DNA of 64,000 bases, taken from NCBI RefSeq assembly GCF_000264905.1, contig NW_006763149.1:1150168-1214167 (forward strand). Reading direction: 5' to 3'. Below, in pieces: positions 1 to 12,700 of the stretch (position 1 is the stretch's first letter; each line of letters opens with the position of its first letter). A program made the translations under genes and the position numbers. The notes beneath the pieces were generated by a model. That model was not told the DNA's origin and searched no databases. It saw only the letters and a program-made list of their open reading frames with translations. Source of the DNA: Stereum hirsutum FP-91666 SS1 (Eukaryota; Basidiomycota; Agaricomycetes; Russulales; Stereaceae).

Positions 1-1000
1 TTCGATGTCTGTTGATTGCAGTAATACCTGTAGTATAATATTTTTGTCTCAGTTGATGGCTATTGTCAATTGGATATAGTCTCTGCTGCCCCTTCCGATA
101 CTTTGTGCATGGTTGCTCCTATATTTTGATCAACAAGCATTTGTTCCCGGTCCCTGATGATAGTCCGCTGTGCATGCATGCATCCCAATCACCAGTCAAA
201 GAATACTGAAAGCTCGCATCACAGCACTTAGGAAGGAATATTCATGTAGTCGGCTGAGCCTTAAAATGAATGTGCTGCAAAGCTTTCGTCAAAACACAAA
301 TGTTGGCCGCAGCTTACTCTCCCATTATTTGAGCAAATATCAATTATTATGTTCCGTGAAGTTGCATTGTCTGATGCACTGGTTGGGTAGTACGAAGCAT
401 TAAAAGTCAGTTCGTGGTCATCCTTCCAAGTAGCGGGACCTGCCGTTCACCGGCCTTACGCCTGCGTTATCCTAATTTAGGCGGGGCGACGGTCCGGTAT
501 TCCCCTGGCTCTTTCTGGTCGCGACCATTTTCTTGTGACCCACAACGACCACAACGAAACCATATTCACCCCCATCTTTGTGCCCGTGAAAAGAATGTGT
601 ATATGGGACGACAGAACTTGGCTCGGCACCTTGGTTATCTGTTAGGCTCAGCTTGACATCATCTTGCAAGTTCACACCGTTCTGCAACTTTTGCCGTGCT
701 CTATGCTCTCATCTCTGTTTATGATAGTCTCGAGACGTCATCGACGTTTCAACCTTTATGCATCCCTCGGTGTATCAGCGGTCAATCGATAATAGGATCT
801 GTCGCTAGGAGTTTGCGGGATCTTACATCCCCACCCGTCCCCTCGAAGAGTCAACTGATTGAACGGACCGTCGGGCCGCCTCTCCCACAGGACATGCTGA
901 AGTTATAAAAGGCCTTCGTCTTCCCTCGACCGCTCGCTGTCTGCTTTTATAACCTACCATCTACCCACCCAATCACTCGTCCATCGAATTACCACGAACG
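1..1000. other. Upstream intergenic region, no gene recognised
   Basis: No open frame here continues into a recognisable protein or shows paired splice sites around conserved residues. The last 100 bases hold the promoter and 5' leader of the aldo/keto reductase gene. The window edge cuts off whatever lies to the left. Confidence 0.5.
903..910 (+). promoter_or_regulatory. TATA box of aldo/keto reductase gene
   Basis: The sequence TTATAAAA lies about 95 bases upstream of the ATG at 1001 and is followed by a pyrimidine-rich leader. This is a usual arrangement for well-expressed basidiomycete genes. Assigned from motif and spacing only. Confidence 0.55.
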
Positions 1001-2370
1001 ATGTCTCTCGGAAATATCATCACTTTGTCGAACGAGAAGAAGATCCCGCAGATCGGGCTTGGGACGTGGTTGTCTGAGCCGAAGGAGGTGGAGTACGCGG
1101 TATGTCCGTTCCCTTGTAACTTATCAGTGTCAGTACTTTGATACTGATTCTCATGCCCTGATGTCGACTGTGGTTGGATTCTATGGAGCTAGGTCGAGTG
1201 GGCTGTGAAGGCTGGATACCGTCACCTCGATTGTGCCATGGTCTACGAAAACCAGGACGAGGTGTGTACTTCGCGATACCGTATCTGAGAGCGCCGTCGA
1301 TTTATATATGGATGATATGATATAGGTTGGTGCAGCACTGAAGAAAGTCATTCCTTCGATCGTCAAGCGCGAAGACCTCTTCATTACCTCCAAGCTATGG
1401 AACACCTCGCACAGGCCAGAGAACGCAGAGCCCGAGCTCGACGACACACTCAAGCAGCTCGGTGTTGACTACCTCGACCTCTACCGTACGTTTTCTCTTC
1501 AAAGTTCACCACCATAGCACGCCACATTCCCGCGCCTATCGTACTCACGCATCATGTAGTCATTCACTGGCCCTGCGCCTTCCCCGGTCCATACACCAAC
1601 GGCCTCTTCCCACCCCACCCAACCATCCCAAACCAGATCGCCCTCGACATGGAAGTCTCCCTCGTCGACACCTGGAAGAAAATGATCGAGCTCCAAAAGA
1701 CGGGTAAGGTCAAGACGATCGGCGTCTCGAACTTCACCATCGAGTATATCAAGGCGATCACGAAGGCGACGGGCGTGAAGCCGGTGGTGAACCAAGTCGA
1801 GGCGCATCCGCTGTTGCCGCAGGACGATTTGGTGGCGTTTTGCAAGGAGGAGGGTATTCATCTTACGGCGTATAGTCCGTTGGGCAACAACTGTGCGCTC
1901 TTTTCACCTTTAGTATGTGCTAGTGACATCGTATTGACTCTTACGTTGTTTTTAGTGGCTGGCAAGACGAAGCTTGTGGATTATCCGGCTGTGAAGGAGG
2001 TCGCGGACAAGCTTGGAGCTACGACTGCTCAGGTCCTTGTCGCCTGGGGCGCATACCGCGGTTACTCCGTCATCCCAAAATCCGTCAAAGAAGGTACGCG
2101 TATCTCTACTTCAACCCTAAACCGCCTCATGCGTTCCCCTCCCTTTCATGACCCTCTTGAATACTTACCACATGGTGTGATACAGAGCGTATCAAATCCA
2201 ACTTCAAGCAGATCGTCCTCTCTCCCGAAGACTACGAGAAGATATCCGCCATCGGGAAGGACAACCACACACGGTTCAATACCCCCGCGGCGTATAATCC
2301 GAAGTGGGATATCAACATGTTCAATGAGCCGGCGGAGCTGAGCGCGACGTATAAGGTCAAGATCGAGTGA
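1001..2370 (+). CDS. Aldo/keto reductase (NADPH-dependent)
   Basis: Predicted soluble NADPH-dependent carbonyl reductase of the aldo/keto reductase superfamily, with a (beta/alpha)8 barrel. Six exons fit: 1001-1099, 1193-1261, 1326-1485, 1560-1892, 1956-2093 and 2186-2370, giving 327 residues, the usual family length. Visible motifs are GLGTW near the N-terminus, [18 protein letters not shown] with the catalytic Asp and Tyr, SKLWNTSH with the catalytic Lys, LYLIHWP after the third splice, [14 protein letters not shown] and VIPKSV, which binds the cofactor phosphate. The start is the first ATG after a TATA box. The closest relatives I recall are fungal glycerol or aldehyde reductases; the substrate cannot be deduced. 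It lies about 3.7 kb from the terpene cyclase and on the opposite strand, so a shared pathway is possible but unsupported. Confidence 0.93.
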
Positions 2371-2636
2371 GCGCGTGGGGTGGGCGATATCTTTATGTCG
2401 GATAGATTGAACGTATTGAGGACTGAGGACTGAGCAGCCATATGGATGTATTTTATGATGTAACCGCTGGGTGCAGTTTGTAGGTGTGTAACTGGAAGTC
2501 GAACCAGAATTGTATACCTGATTGCCCCGCTTTCGTGACACCTGATTTTCTGATACACTACGTTTCGTCGATGGTTACTCAAGATCAAAAAGTTGAGAAA
2601 TGGACGTAAAATGTTGGCTCTATATCTTGCTCTAGT

Positions 2637-2709
2637 AGCAGCACCTCGTTTCGATCGAGGGACCTCAGGGTTATGGGCCTGCGCGCTATACCAGCTGCGC
2701 CATGCTGCT
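2637..2709 (-). tRNA. tRNA-Met (CAU), initiator-like, anticodon stem one base short
   Basis: Read on the minus strand, the 5' seven bases AGCAGCA pair fully with the 3' TGCTGCT. A D-arm GCGC/GCGC and a T-arm CCTCG/CGAGG are present. The T-loop reads ATCGAAA, a hallmark of eukaryotic initiator tRNA, as is the A1-U72 pair. The anticodon is CAT. The anticodon stem should read CAGGG/CCCTG but the 5' arm is CAGGC, so it pairs over only four bases or leaves a C-C mismatch. The gene is 73 nt. A TTTT tract follows about 26 bases downstream. It may be a tRNA with an altered stem, a tRNA pseudogene, or a real tRNA carrying a one-base sequencing deletion in a G run. Confidence 0.8.
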
Positions 2710-2997
2710 AATAATGGAATGCACAGGGATCTATCTGCCTGTGTGAGGAGACACCGAATAAAACATCCCGATATTTATGAACCTTCACCTCGACGTGAGC
2801 TGCCCAAGAGCCATCCGCACTTCTCAAGAACCTGGCCATAAGCCTTAGAAGAGTGTAACTCACCGCTTACAGAACACAACACTGTGATTCGAACTGCACT
2901 CAGTTGCACTCTGCTAAAGTTGGAACCCAAAGCAAATTATTGTATTACAAGATGAGTGATCAACTACATGCCTACATCAAGCCCACGCACTACGATT

Positions 2998-5150
2998 CTA
3001 CCACAGCATTCTTAGAAATAATCCAATCCTAACAATGAGCATGTACGAAGAACTCCAGACTCGACGGACTCCACGCCACGTAAAGTCGATAGCTAGGATG
3101 ATGTACTGCAGAAAATAGAGGGCGGCCGCGCAGAGACACACGCCTAACACAAGATTTCCAGAGTTGGACCATGCGATAGCGATGAGAACGGCGGTCGATG
3201 ACATGGATGCGCAAACTAGCATAATGATAGGAAGGCGGGACGCGATGGAGAAGAAAAAGAACGACTGGTAGACATCCATCGCAAGGGCCTGTGTGATTCA
3301 TGCCGCAAAGAGGACACATTAGAAATCAAGAACAAAGGGGTTCAAATAAATCTAGTAGAGACGCACCTTGAACTTATCGGCATTCGCACAAGAGTATGCC
3401 AGTAGGAACCACGCATCTGTACATAGACCTATACCAGCGGTGATGCTTGACATTGCGACTGCTGCTTTCGCGAAGCCATCGCATCCAAAGGCACTGTCTG
3501 GCGTGTAGCCAGCGAGAGTAAAGCTAAAGCTATCAAGCAAATGTATCAGATGGCCGTTAATACCAGTATACGGTAGAGGGTAGTGTGATCAATAGTTTGG
3601 CCACTTACGCAGCTATTCCGACAAGCTTCAAGAAGGATAATTACTTAGAACGTGATCAGCGACAAAAGACTATGCAGTAGCACTCACTGACGCACCAACG
3701 GCCCACCACTCTTTGAGGAGCCTCTCAAGAGTACGCTCATAGTCAGAGTCTGTCTGGGCGTCTCTCAACTCCTTATAGTAAGTGAACCTGTCAAATAACG
3801 ACTCTCCGGCAGCTGAGACGTTAGTAGAAGCATCGTATATCACCTGAGGTAGAAGGGAGGGCTGTACGGCGGCAGCATCGTCGTTGGGAGCACATTCATG
3901 AAGTTCACCCTGGAGAGGTTGAGTGGACGTGACTTCCGTGTAAGGTTGGTCATCACCTTCTACAAGTGGCGAAGAGGGTTCCATTGTGCTAGTCAGAACG
4001 TCCGACATGTAATTCTTGATGATGTGGCGGAGGTGAGATGGAGGGGTTTCGCTCGCGTCTTTCGCCGTGTCATTGATATCAGATGGTTTTCCGGTGAAAT
4101 ATGAGACCAGAGAAATCATGGATCGAGTCTCATATGACGCGAGTGTTGACGTAGATGAACGATCCTCGGAGAAGGAATGGCCCCCAGAAGTCGAATTTTC
4201 AGTAACCCGATGCTCTGACATCTGTTTGTGCAGGGTGCGATGCAGTCAATAATTAGAACCAGTTATAAATAACGTATATCATACCAAGTCATGCAACCAA
4301 CGCTGCGTCAGTTCGAATCGAACATCCCCTACCAAGTCTCTAAACCTAGAATCGGTGATTAACGATAGCGATTTACGAATGTGCAATCGTTTGGGAAGAA
4401 GGTTATCGCTCCCCGCCCGGTAGAGAATCTTTCCTGGAGTTCCAAGAATATCAGGACAGGCAACGTCGACGTAGAGACTGTGACGTACCAGAGCACACCC
4501 TAGGCATGACACTGCGCTGCCGCTGCAAGACTTCTTCGGAGATGTCGACACAGAACTCCTCAAACTTGGTATTTATAAGATTGGAGAAGGGCCCCCGAGC
4601 ACTCGTACGATCCTCGTCGGGTTCTGCATCAAAATGAAGTACACCCTCAGTTAGTCTTACATAGAAAGCTTGAAGCCCGGTCCTCAATCTCACCATCCTC
4701 GATCTCAAATCCTAGAAAAAGGGCGAATAGTTTCAACTGTTTTCTCATGACCACGACCGGATCGAGAGACTCCGAGTCCGACCACATCCCCTGATCTGCC
4801 CACACCCACGCCTCTTCTTCTTCTGGGGAAGCGAATGCCACCCTAGCGGAGGCGATTGAATCCCTTCGGGCTCTTTCCTTCCGCTGCGTTTGCACCATCC
4901 GCGCCCTCTCCTTCTCTAAATCTTCGTCGATCGCATCGCTCACCCGTCTGGCGTCAATCTCCTTGAACCTGCGGATCTGCCGCTGCGCGAAGCTCTCACT
5001 GGCGGGAGGAATCAGGGCTGCGGTCAAAGGGTCTATGTTCTGCGATATCTGAGATCGGAGTCGACGAGCACCAAGGCCTACATGAGAGCGTAGACGTAGA
5101 AAGCGGTTCGAGTCCTTGGGTCGGTCTGAAGTGGGAAATGTAAAATCCAT
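2998..5150 (-). CDS. Conserved Agaricomycete transmembrane protein
   Basis: Function unknown. A multi-exon minus-strand gene starting MDFTFPTSDRP at 5150 and ending LFLRMLW at 2998. Exon joins that keep frame include GFEIEDG|EPDEDRTSARG, MPRVCSG|KILYRAG and RWLHDL|MSEHRVTE. The N-terminal half is soluble and partly charged, with an ERARMVQTQRKERARRD-type helix. A Ser/Thr-rich stretch follows, then at least three hydrophobic segments at the C-terminus: GFAKAAVAMSSITAGIG, IIMLVCASMSSTAVLIAIAW and LGVCLCAAALYFLQYIILAI. The block GYTPDSAFGCDGFAKAA reminds me of a family of hypothetical membrane proteins common in Agaricomycetes, but I cannot name it. Probably an integral membrane protein; boundaries of the two small exons near 3550-3670 are uncertain. 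Confidence 0.72.
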
Positions 5151-6100
5151 GGTTTCGGGAATTTGGATTGCTTCTGAGAGGTTTTATCTGGGTGAAGGGG
5201 TGGGTGATCCTTGCTCGAGGATAGCTTCTTGTTTATATAGATCCCATAAGAGCTCGATGGAATATACAAAGCTCCTGGAAGACACAAGTAAGCGCACCGC
5301 ATCGCCTAACGTCATGAGAGTTTGACGTCATTTCGAGGACACTGCCGGTGGCATATCGGAGCGCTGATTCATGTCGCCTGGATTAGAGCGTTCGTTGCTC
5401 AAAATGCCCAATTGAGACGTGTTCGTGAGACGAGAGGGTCGGAGGGGTTATATATTAGCACTTACCAGATCTTGTTTTCTTGTCGAAACGAAACCTGTCT
5501 TCTGGAGTGGGTATGTCACCTCCACAGAGAATATTCCTCGGCTGTGGTCGCATCGCCTCAACGGTGCCCCTCGGCACCCACAAATGTAGTGCGGCAAGAC
5601 AAATGTAGTGGATAGTGATGGAGGCCATATGATCACGCACGGTGCATCTCAAAGATACCGGCAGCTCGGAATGATTAAACGGCAACAAAGAAAAGGAAGA
5701 AGGGGACGTATAACCCGAAGGCATCTAGTCCTCCAACAGAGTGGAACTGGATGAAGTCCTCTCCGAAGCATGCAATCAGGACAAGAGGGCGACTATATTC
5801 GTACAGCAAAAATATAAGCTCAGGGATGCGAAGCAGGGTTTGGTCTCTGAGAGAGACTGGGAAACGGAAAGTAGAGAGAATGTGATTGCTGGAGTGTCGG
5901 AGGCTGATCATGAGCGGGACATTGGATGAGACAAAGTGTGAAATTGTGTACAAGCATTGCGCAATTATTACGCGAGCAGAAAGTGATTCAGACCAAAACA
6001 TGCACAAGGTCCAGGAGCCTGCACGGTTACGGTCAAAGGTTAGTGTCGCGTCGAATCAGTGGGTGTCTGAATTCAACATGGATAATACATGAAAAACTTA
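5151..6100. other. Intergenic region
   Basis: Lies between the start of the membrane protein gene and the stop of the terpene cyclase, both on the minus strand. It holds the membrane gene's promoter. Open frames here are short, overlap on both strands and show no recognisable residues or consistent splice pairs. Confidence 0.5.
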
Positions 6101-7636
6101 CTAGTGTGATGCAAGCGGAATCCCCAGTATCATTTCTCCAATGACCTCCGAACCGGCAGCGGCTCTCGCTCTCGCGCCCTTGATCGCGTTAATAGCCAAC
6201 GCAGTTGTACAACCACGATTCCCTATGAGCATCCCAGTAGTAGGATAACGGTAAAACCAGCCGTCCTTCCATCCACCGTCCACATCCTGCATCTTGCAAA
6301 GTGTCGAACGATCTGTTGATGGGTCAATCCCGACTTGGTTGCAGCATATGACGCGAATGGCCAGGGCGAGAGCGTCGCCGCTGGCTCCAAGGCGCTCGCG
6401 ACAGCGTTCCGCAAATAGAGGAGTAATACGACCACGAGTTTTGGGGGAGACAACATTGAGAAGCCTGGAGAAAGAGCTGTGTTGGTACGAAGAAAGTGAG
6501 TGCTAATATGAAATGCCACGAGAAAGAAAGACATACTATAGGAAGGCCTCCGGAGGTGGGTAGTATCCCGTACCATCAATATACGCACGATGCTTCAGGA
6601 CTTGTAAAACCCATTCAAACGTCTCCTTCAGCTCATTCCCTCGACCATTGCTATAGAACGCCGCGAGGACGTTAACGCAGATGACGGGGTCGACCCGAGG
6701 GCGGCTGGGATCGAAGTATACTTGAACGATGCCGTCTGCATTGCGAAGGTGAAGAATATCGTCTAGGATTCGGTGCTTTGAAGAAAGCGATAGGTGGGGA
6801 GCCACCATAACACCAATGGCGCTAGTGTCGGAATCGTAGGGGTAGTCTTTCGTGGTGAGCTGGCCAGCTCCACGGAAGAAGTTGAAGAGTCCATCGTACT
6901 CGACATAGTCAACCAGTGACGAATCGCCAGTGGCCTCGAGAATCAGTAGCTGAGTGAAGTTTTCTTCGATGGTTTGGTTGTCGGATGTGTATGATACGTG
7001 CTGTTTCGCGTTAGCCCGCATGAACGCCTGTGCGCGCTCGACCGGGTCGAAGCAGAGACATCGGAGTAGTTGCTCAAGGTTGCTGACATCTTGATAAACA
7101 ATTCCAGTCATTCCGAAAGAGCGGGCGACGAGGACGTTGTCAACTAAGTCGTCGATGAAGATGGTACGTGATGCATCTGCTCCCGTCTGCTCGAGTATAT
7201 GGCGATAGAAACCGAAGTCTGGTTTGCGGGTTCCCACCTCCGCGGAGACGAAGACGCCATCGAAGATGTCCCAGTCTGAAAAACGGGCTTGAACGATCTG
7301 CCAGTCGGGTGCAGACATGTTAGACATGGCGTAGATCTTTCGACCTGGTCTAAGCTCCCGGATGATGTCGACGATGGAGGTGCGGAATGTGAGGGTCTGC
7401 TGAGCGGCTCGAAATGCGGAGGCAATGTCTTGAACGGTGACCCCCATCTGCCGGGCTGCTTGCTCGTAGCATGCTATCTGAGATAGGTCCCCTCGTTCAT
7501 AGTTAAACCAGGTCGTAGTCCTGAGGATGCGGTACATCATAGTTGGGGTAACAGGTGAAAGAGGGTCCGGAGCCCAAGTGAATAGGACATCACCGAGGTC
7601 GAAGATGAGGGTATCAAAGGTAGGAACAGAGGACAT
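6101..7636 (-). CDS. HAD-fused class II terpene cyclase (drimane/albicanol synthase-like)
   Basis: Two exons, 6537-7636 and 6101-6476, with a 60-bp intron joined at EAFL|YSFSRLL, give 491 residues. Residues 1-200 form a haloacid dehalogenase-like domain: FDLGDVLFTW (motif I), AMSNMSAPDW (II), GTRKPDFGFY (III) and IFIDDLVDNV (IV). The rest resembles an alpha-barrel terpene cyclase beta domain, with DYPYDSDTSAIG (a DxDTT/S protonation motif of class II cyclases) and a C-terminal QDVDGGWKDGW followed by LIGNRGCTTALAI. This architecture is known from Aspergillus AstC and Antrodia albicanol synthases, which cyclise farnesyl diphosphate to drimane skeletons. In motif I the usual acid/base Asp at +2 is Gly, so phosphatase activity of the HAD part is doubtful. 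The exact product is inference. No tailoring enzymes adjoin it. Confidence 0.88.
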
Positions 7637-9730
7637 CGTGGTGATGCTACGAAGAGGTTTAGGTCCTGGAGACGAAGAAGTCAGTTCTCACGACAAGATG
7701 CTAGCACTATATATAAATCAATCAAGTCAAGAGGCTGGTAGCCACCGATGCTGTGAAGTGATAACACTGAAAGCATGCCCTGGCTGGGAGCTGACAACAC
7801 TGAGGGGTTCGGTCCAAGCTTGAGAGGACCGCGCTGTATTCCCTGGAACAGAGACTCTACGGGTACGGATGTACAAACGGTGTGACAAGGTAAACTAGAG
7901 AGAGGACGACGCGAAGCGAAGTCGACGAAGACGAACGATAGCGGAGTCCGAAAACTCGGATAATTCCGCTGTAAGCTGTGGCACCGGTGGCCCAGGCTTA
8001 CAAACACGTGGCATCCACAGGCCGCATACATGTTTGGTTCCTCGAGGGCGAAGGAATCACTCAGAGTGCAAAACGGTCCCCCACTGAAACGCGGTGGCAC
8101 CCTGCTAGTAAAGAATGTACCACGACTCCCAAGGCGGGACTAAGCCCATGTTGTACTAATGAAAGCCTGCTCACATCGCCTCCAGCTCCGTAAAGCACGA
8201 TGTAAGCAAATAAATCTGTCATTGCCGCGAGGTGACACCAAATGGAGACCAACGTCCAAGAAGACCTTGGGGACGCTCGCTAGTGGCAGAGTTTCCGCAC
8301 TGTAACTTCGACAGGAGGGACTAATCTTGTCTATCCGTGCACAAAAGGCTGATGAGACATGACAGGCTCCAGCTGGTCGCAATTCGTAGCGTGAAACACA
8401 AGAGAAGACAAGTCGAATGGGACAATGTCATGCATAGTTGGGCGAAGCATCCGTATTTGAAGCCAAGATTCACCTGTGACTCCGAATCATGTCACTTTCC
8501 TTGCACCCTTAGACTCTGACGAGGACGTCTGACATTGGTTCGTTCGAGTCCTTGCCGTTGGCGAGCTCGATGTTATTGCAACAATAACCATACCATCAAT
8601 CGGTCAGAAAACACCCCTGCAAAGAAAGCGGGACGATGTGACGCACCATATCACCCTCAGCCGTGCGGTCGTACGAACGAAGTCACCGCTTCCACTCAGT
8701 ATTTTATCGCTGCCTCCCGGACCATCAGCTCGCTCAGACTCAAATTGGAATTGGGCACACGAAGTATGACAAGCCGCACTGGTCCATAATTCCAAGCTCT
8801 TGATCGACATTCGCACTGAGTACTCCCCAGGAAAAGCAAATGAGTAGGAGAGCGAAAGATATCGTATAAATAGGAGAACTCACCAACTGAATCGAACTCT
8901 GTCGCCAGACCAGAAACCCCAGGGGCCGGCCTCTCTTGTCAATGGGGTAGATTCATGCATGGTGTGACAAGACAAAGTGCAAATGGATAGCAACGCGCTC
9001 ACAAAAACGCATGCAACATACATCTCTGAACTCTGGGGTCTACCGTGATAAATCGACAGCAACAGCTCGAAGTGATCCGATCACTGTCAATTGAGAACAA
9101 AAACGGAGAACGTCATGGTGGTGACCCGAAAGGCATCTACTTACTATTGCGCTAGTACCGAGTCCTTGAACAAACCGTAAACCGTAAACCGAACCGAGAC
9201 TGGAGTCCTCTCCGAAGCAGAACAAGCAGGTAAGCCAGACAACACGAGACGAGACGAGACGACGATTATTATACGTATAGCGAAAAGAGCAAGTCAGTAG
9301 GCAAGCGAGCGAGCTCAGGAATGTGATGCGAAGTAGGGTTCGGGTTCCGGGTCTCCGGGCCTCCAAGAAAGACAAGCAGCTGCAGAAAGGGAATATGATT
9401 GCTGAGGTGAATGGGTTATGAGCAGAAAATGGGGCGAGATGAGATGAGATGAGATAGGGGGAGGAACAAAGCACCGAGATCGATCGTACACACACATTAT
9501 GCAAGTCGAAAAAAAGTCAATAAGAGCAAGAGCATGAGCATGAAACATGGTGAATGACGCGCACAACAAAGAATAACTCGAGAAAAAATATCAAACTGTG
9601 TACATCTCCACCGAAAGAGAAAAGAAAAAAAGAGGGATATCCGAAGCACATCCAGAGAAAGGGGATAAAAGCACCAAATAAAATTACCGCAAAAACCTTC
9701 CGTCCACTCACCTCACCACACCCGCCTCAC
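7637..9730. other. Intergenic region with short microsatellites
   Basis: About 2 kb without a convincing gene. It holds the promoter of the terpene cyclase on the minus strand and the 3' flank of the GEF gene. Two small pentanucleotide repeats are visible: GAGAC three times at 9246-9260 and GAGAT four times at 9436-9455. The remaining open frames are short and low in complexity. Confidence 0.5.
9436..9455. repeat. GAGAT pentanucleotide microsatellite (4 copies)
   Basis: Four perfect tandem GAGAT units; a related GAGAC run of three units lies at 9246-9260. Direct sequence observation. Confidence 0.9.
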
Positions 9731-12700
9731 TCAATCAACAGGATACAAGAAGCTCGCCAACACCCACCCAATCTCGCCCGTCCCGCTCGTCTCCCTCGCC
9801 AACAACAAACAATCGTCGCCATCATCCACATAAAGCGGCAGATCCTCATGCACGCTCGGATGCCCCGCCTCCTTCAATATATCGAACACGTCGCCCAATT
9901 CGAGCCTGAAGAACGGCAGGCCGTGGTACGAGACTCCATCGGGCGGCTCGCACGCATGGATGACGCGACATGCATACAACGCACGCGCCGAGGCGTATTT
10001 TGATCCTGCAGGCTTTCCAGACGACGCCGGCGGGGACGCGTACTGCAGCGTCCTCGAACTGCGTGCACCATGACCGTGCGCGTCCGGGTTCGCATACGGA
10101 TGCGAAGTATACGACTGCGAGCGCGAGTACGAGTGCGTATGTCCCTCGACCGCAGCCGCGACCGACGTCGTCCGCTTCGGCTGCTGCTGCTGATTCTGCT
10201 GCTGGCGATGGAACGTCTCGTAAAGAGGCGGGCTATACTCCGCCGCGCCGTTGTCGAGTTCGAAGTTCAGGTCCAGTTTCTGCTGCCGTGCTTTCCGGGA
10301 GGATGAGCGTCGTTTGACGGCCCCGGGTCGCATCGAGTCCATCAGGTTCGCTAGATGTTGCCCGTGTCCTTTCTTCTGGCGTCCTCGGTCATCCCTGTCT
10401 CGTTCTCGGTCTTCAGGTTGTTGTTGGTCGTGATGATGATACTGCGACTCGAAAGTCTCCTCAGGTCTCGGACTCCTCGACAACCCATCCATGAACATCC
10501 TCCCCTGCGACGCCGCCTTCCTTAGTGGCATCGGCATACTCTTCCTCTTCGAAGATGACGACGACGAAGGCGAAGGACCTCGCACGGGCATGAGCGGCAC
10601 GTCCAAAGCCGAATGACCCGAATGGCCGGAGTAGGTCGATTGGCGCTGTTGCCCCGATTTGGCAGACCGGATCGAGCGCAGAGACTCGTCGGAGTCTTTC
10701 GAACGAAGTGTGTGCTGTGTATGTGCTCGGCGTCTGCTGGGGTCGTACGACTGGCTGTCTGGAAGTGAGGACGGGAGGCTGGGACGTCCTTTGCCGGTGT
10801 GTTGAGGATACGGAACAGGGGCAGAAGGGACGACGAAGGCCTCTTCATCGGGCGAAGTGACGATCGTCGACTCCAACGATCCAAACATCGCCGCCACCCT
10901 CTCCGCCTTCCCATTCTCCTTCCCATTTACCCCCTCATTCACATTCCTCCTCGCCCCATTACTACTCGCCGTAGTAGCGGTAGTCGACCGTCTAGCCTTC
11001 AACATCACCCTCGGCGGATGCACGATCCCCAGCGCCTCAACAGCCGCCTCCGCCTCGACCCACCTCTCCCTCCAAATCCCCTCCGTCATCTCCAACCCTT
11101 CATTCCTCTCTCCCTCCACCCTCAAACAATCCCACAACTCCCTCCATTTATACCTCACATCCGCCCACCACTGCGCCTGTATCGCCGTCCAACTCCTCAC
11201 AGCGCCAAAAAGGCCTTTATGCACCAGTGCTAAATACTGCGGGAGCTCGTCGGCTAGTTGCGCTCGTAGTGCGAGGTAGGATGTGGATGCGTCGAGGAGC
11301 GCGGCGGGCGGACGGCCTTTGGAGATGTTGTGGTGTAGTAAAGCGTGATGTGCGGGTTCGAGGTTATGCATCGTGTGTAGGAGGCAGTGTGGTGCCTTTG
11401 TGGTGTTGAGGAGGAGGGCGAGTTGCGGGAGGAGATGTTGGTTGAGGATGGCGCTGAGGTCGGTGCAGGATTCGATGAGGTGGCGGTCGACTACTCGGAC
11501 GAAGGCGTCGAGGGCTTCGGAGCCGCCTTCTTGAGTCGCTGGTAATGGCGAGGGCGATCTTCTCCTCCTTCGCCTCTTTTCACGTTCCTTCTCACGCTCA
11601 CGCTCTTCTTCGAGCTCTGCAGCACCTTTCGACTGTTTCCGGTGTCTTGTTGTGGGCGGAGGAGGGGCAGGAGGATCAGGCGACGAAACCTCCGCAACGG
11701 GTATACCAAGCACCTTCGCGAACCCCTTCGCCCACCCACTCAACTTCCCCATCATCTCCCTCGACTCTCTCGCCCATCCCACCGCCCCACTCGCGAACGT
11801 CTCAATAAACGCCTCTATCTCTTTCATCTCTTTCTCCATCTCCTTCACCCTCTCCGCCTCTTCGTTCTCGTCCTTCTGGCTCGCACCGAGTGCTTTGGGG
11901 GCAGAGGATGCAGGACCGGGTGGACCGGGTTTCAAGCGAGCAGCAGCGACGGCGAGCGCGATAGCAGCGCCTCCACCACGCTTCTTCGCCGCGCCCACCG
12001 TCATCTCTCCCGCCGTCCCTCCTCCTCCCTCTTTCGCTCCTTTCCCCTCCTTCCCCTCTCCCTCCTTCCCTCCGTCTCCGTCGCCCTCTCCTCCGGCACC
12101 AGGGGGAGGCTTAACAATCCCCCCCGCGACAAGTACCTCTCTAACGATCTCCCTCCTCCTCCGTCCTTCATTAACCTCCCACCCCACCCTCTCCATCATC
12201 CCCTTCGCCTCCCTCAACCTCTCCTTATCCGGATGTCCATCCTCCGTCTCCACCAATATCGCGCTCAACAACAATGCGTACTTCAATAACCTTTGCACGG
12301 GCTTGATGAGGAGGGAGGGAAGGTCCCAGGCGTGGGTTAGGGATTGGGCGAGGGTGCGTGTGTGGGAGAGGTACGGGAGGAGAGTTGGGGAAGAGGTGGG
12401 ACTGGATGTGAGGTGGGAGAGGTGGGAGAGGGCGGTGGGGTGGCGGGTTATGTAGTGCGTGTACATTGGGGAGATTTGAGGGATCTGGGTATACACAGTC
12501 ACGCGCGAAGAGTAAGCAGTGAGTGGGTGGGTAAACGAATGGTTAGACAAGGAAGGAATAGAAGACGTACAACTTCAATAAACAACCTCCCCACATAATC
12601 CACCCCCTCCCCACCCTCCACAATCCCTCCCAGCGCCCTCTCCAACTCCTCACTGAACAAATCCGAAAAAAGCGCGAGGTCGCCTATATTGGAGAATATC

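Noticed and set aside
1001..7636. Terpene biosynthetic gene cluster including the aldo/keto reductase
   Set aside because: Only two candidate enzymes, 3.7 kb apart on opposite strands with an unrelated membrane gene and a tRNA between, and no P450 or transporter visible.
9040..9569. Leu/Ser/Cys-rich open frames resembling membrane proteins
   Set aside because: They are the antisense of purine-rich, microsatellite-containing DNA; hydrophobicity arises from CT-rich composition.
10500..12290. Long plus-strand open frames opposite the GEF gene
   Set aside because: Shadow frames of a GC-rich low-complexity coding exon; the minus-strand frame has DH, BAR and SH3 motifs.
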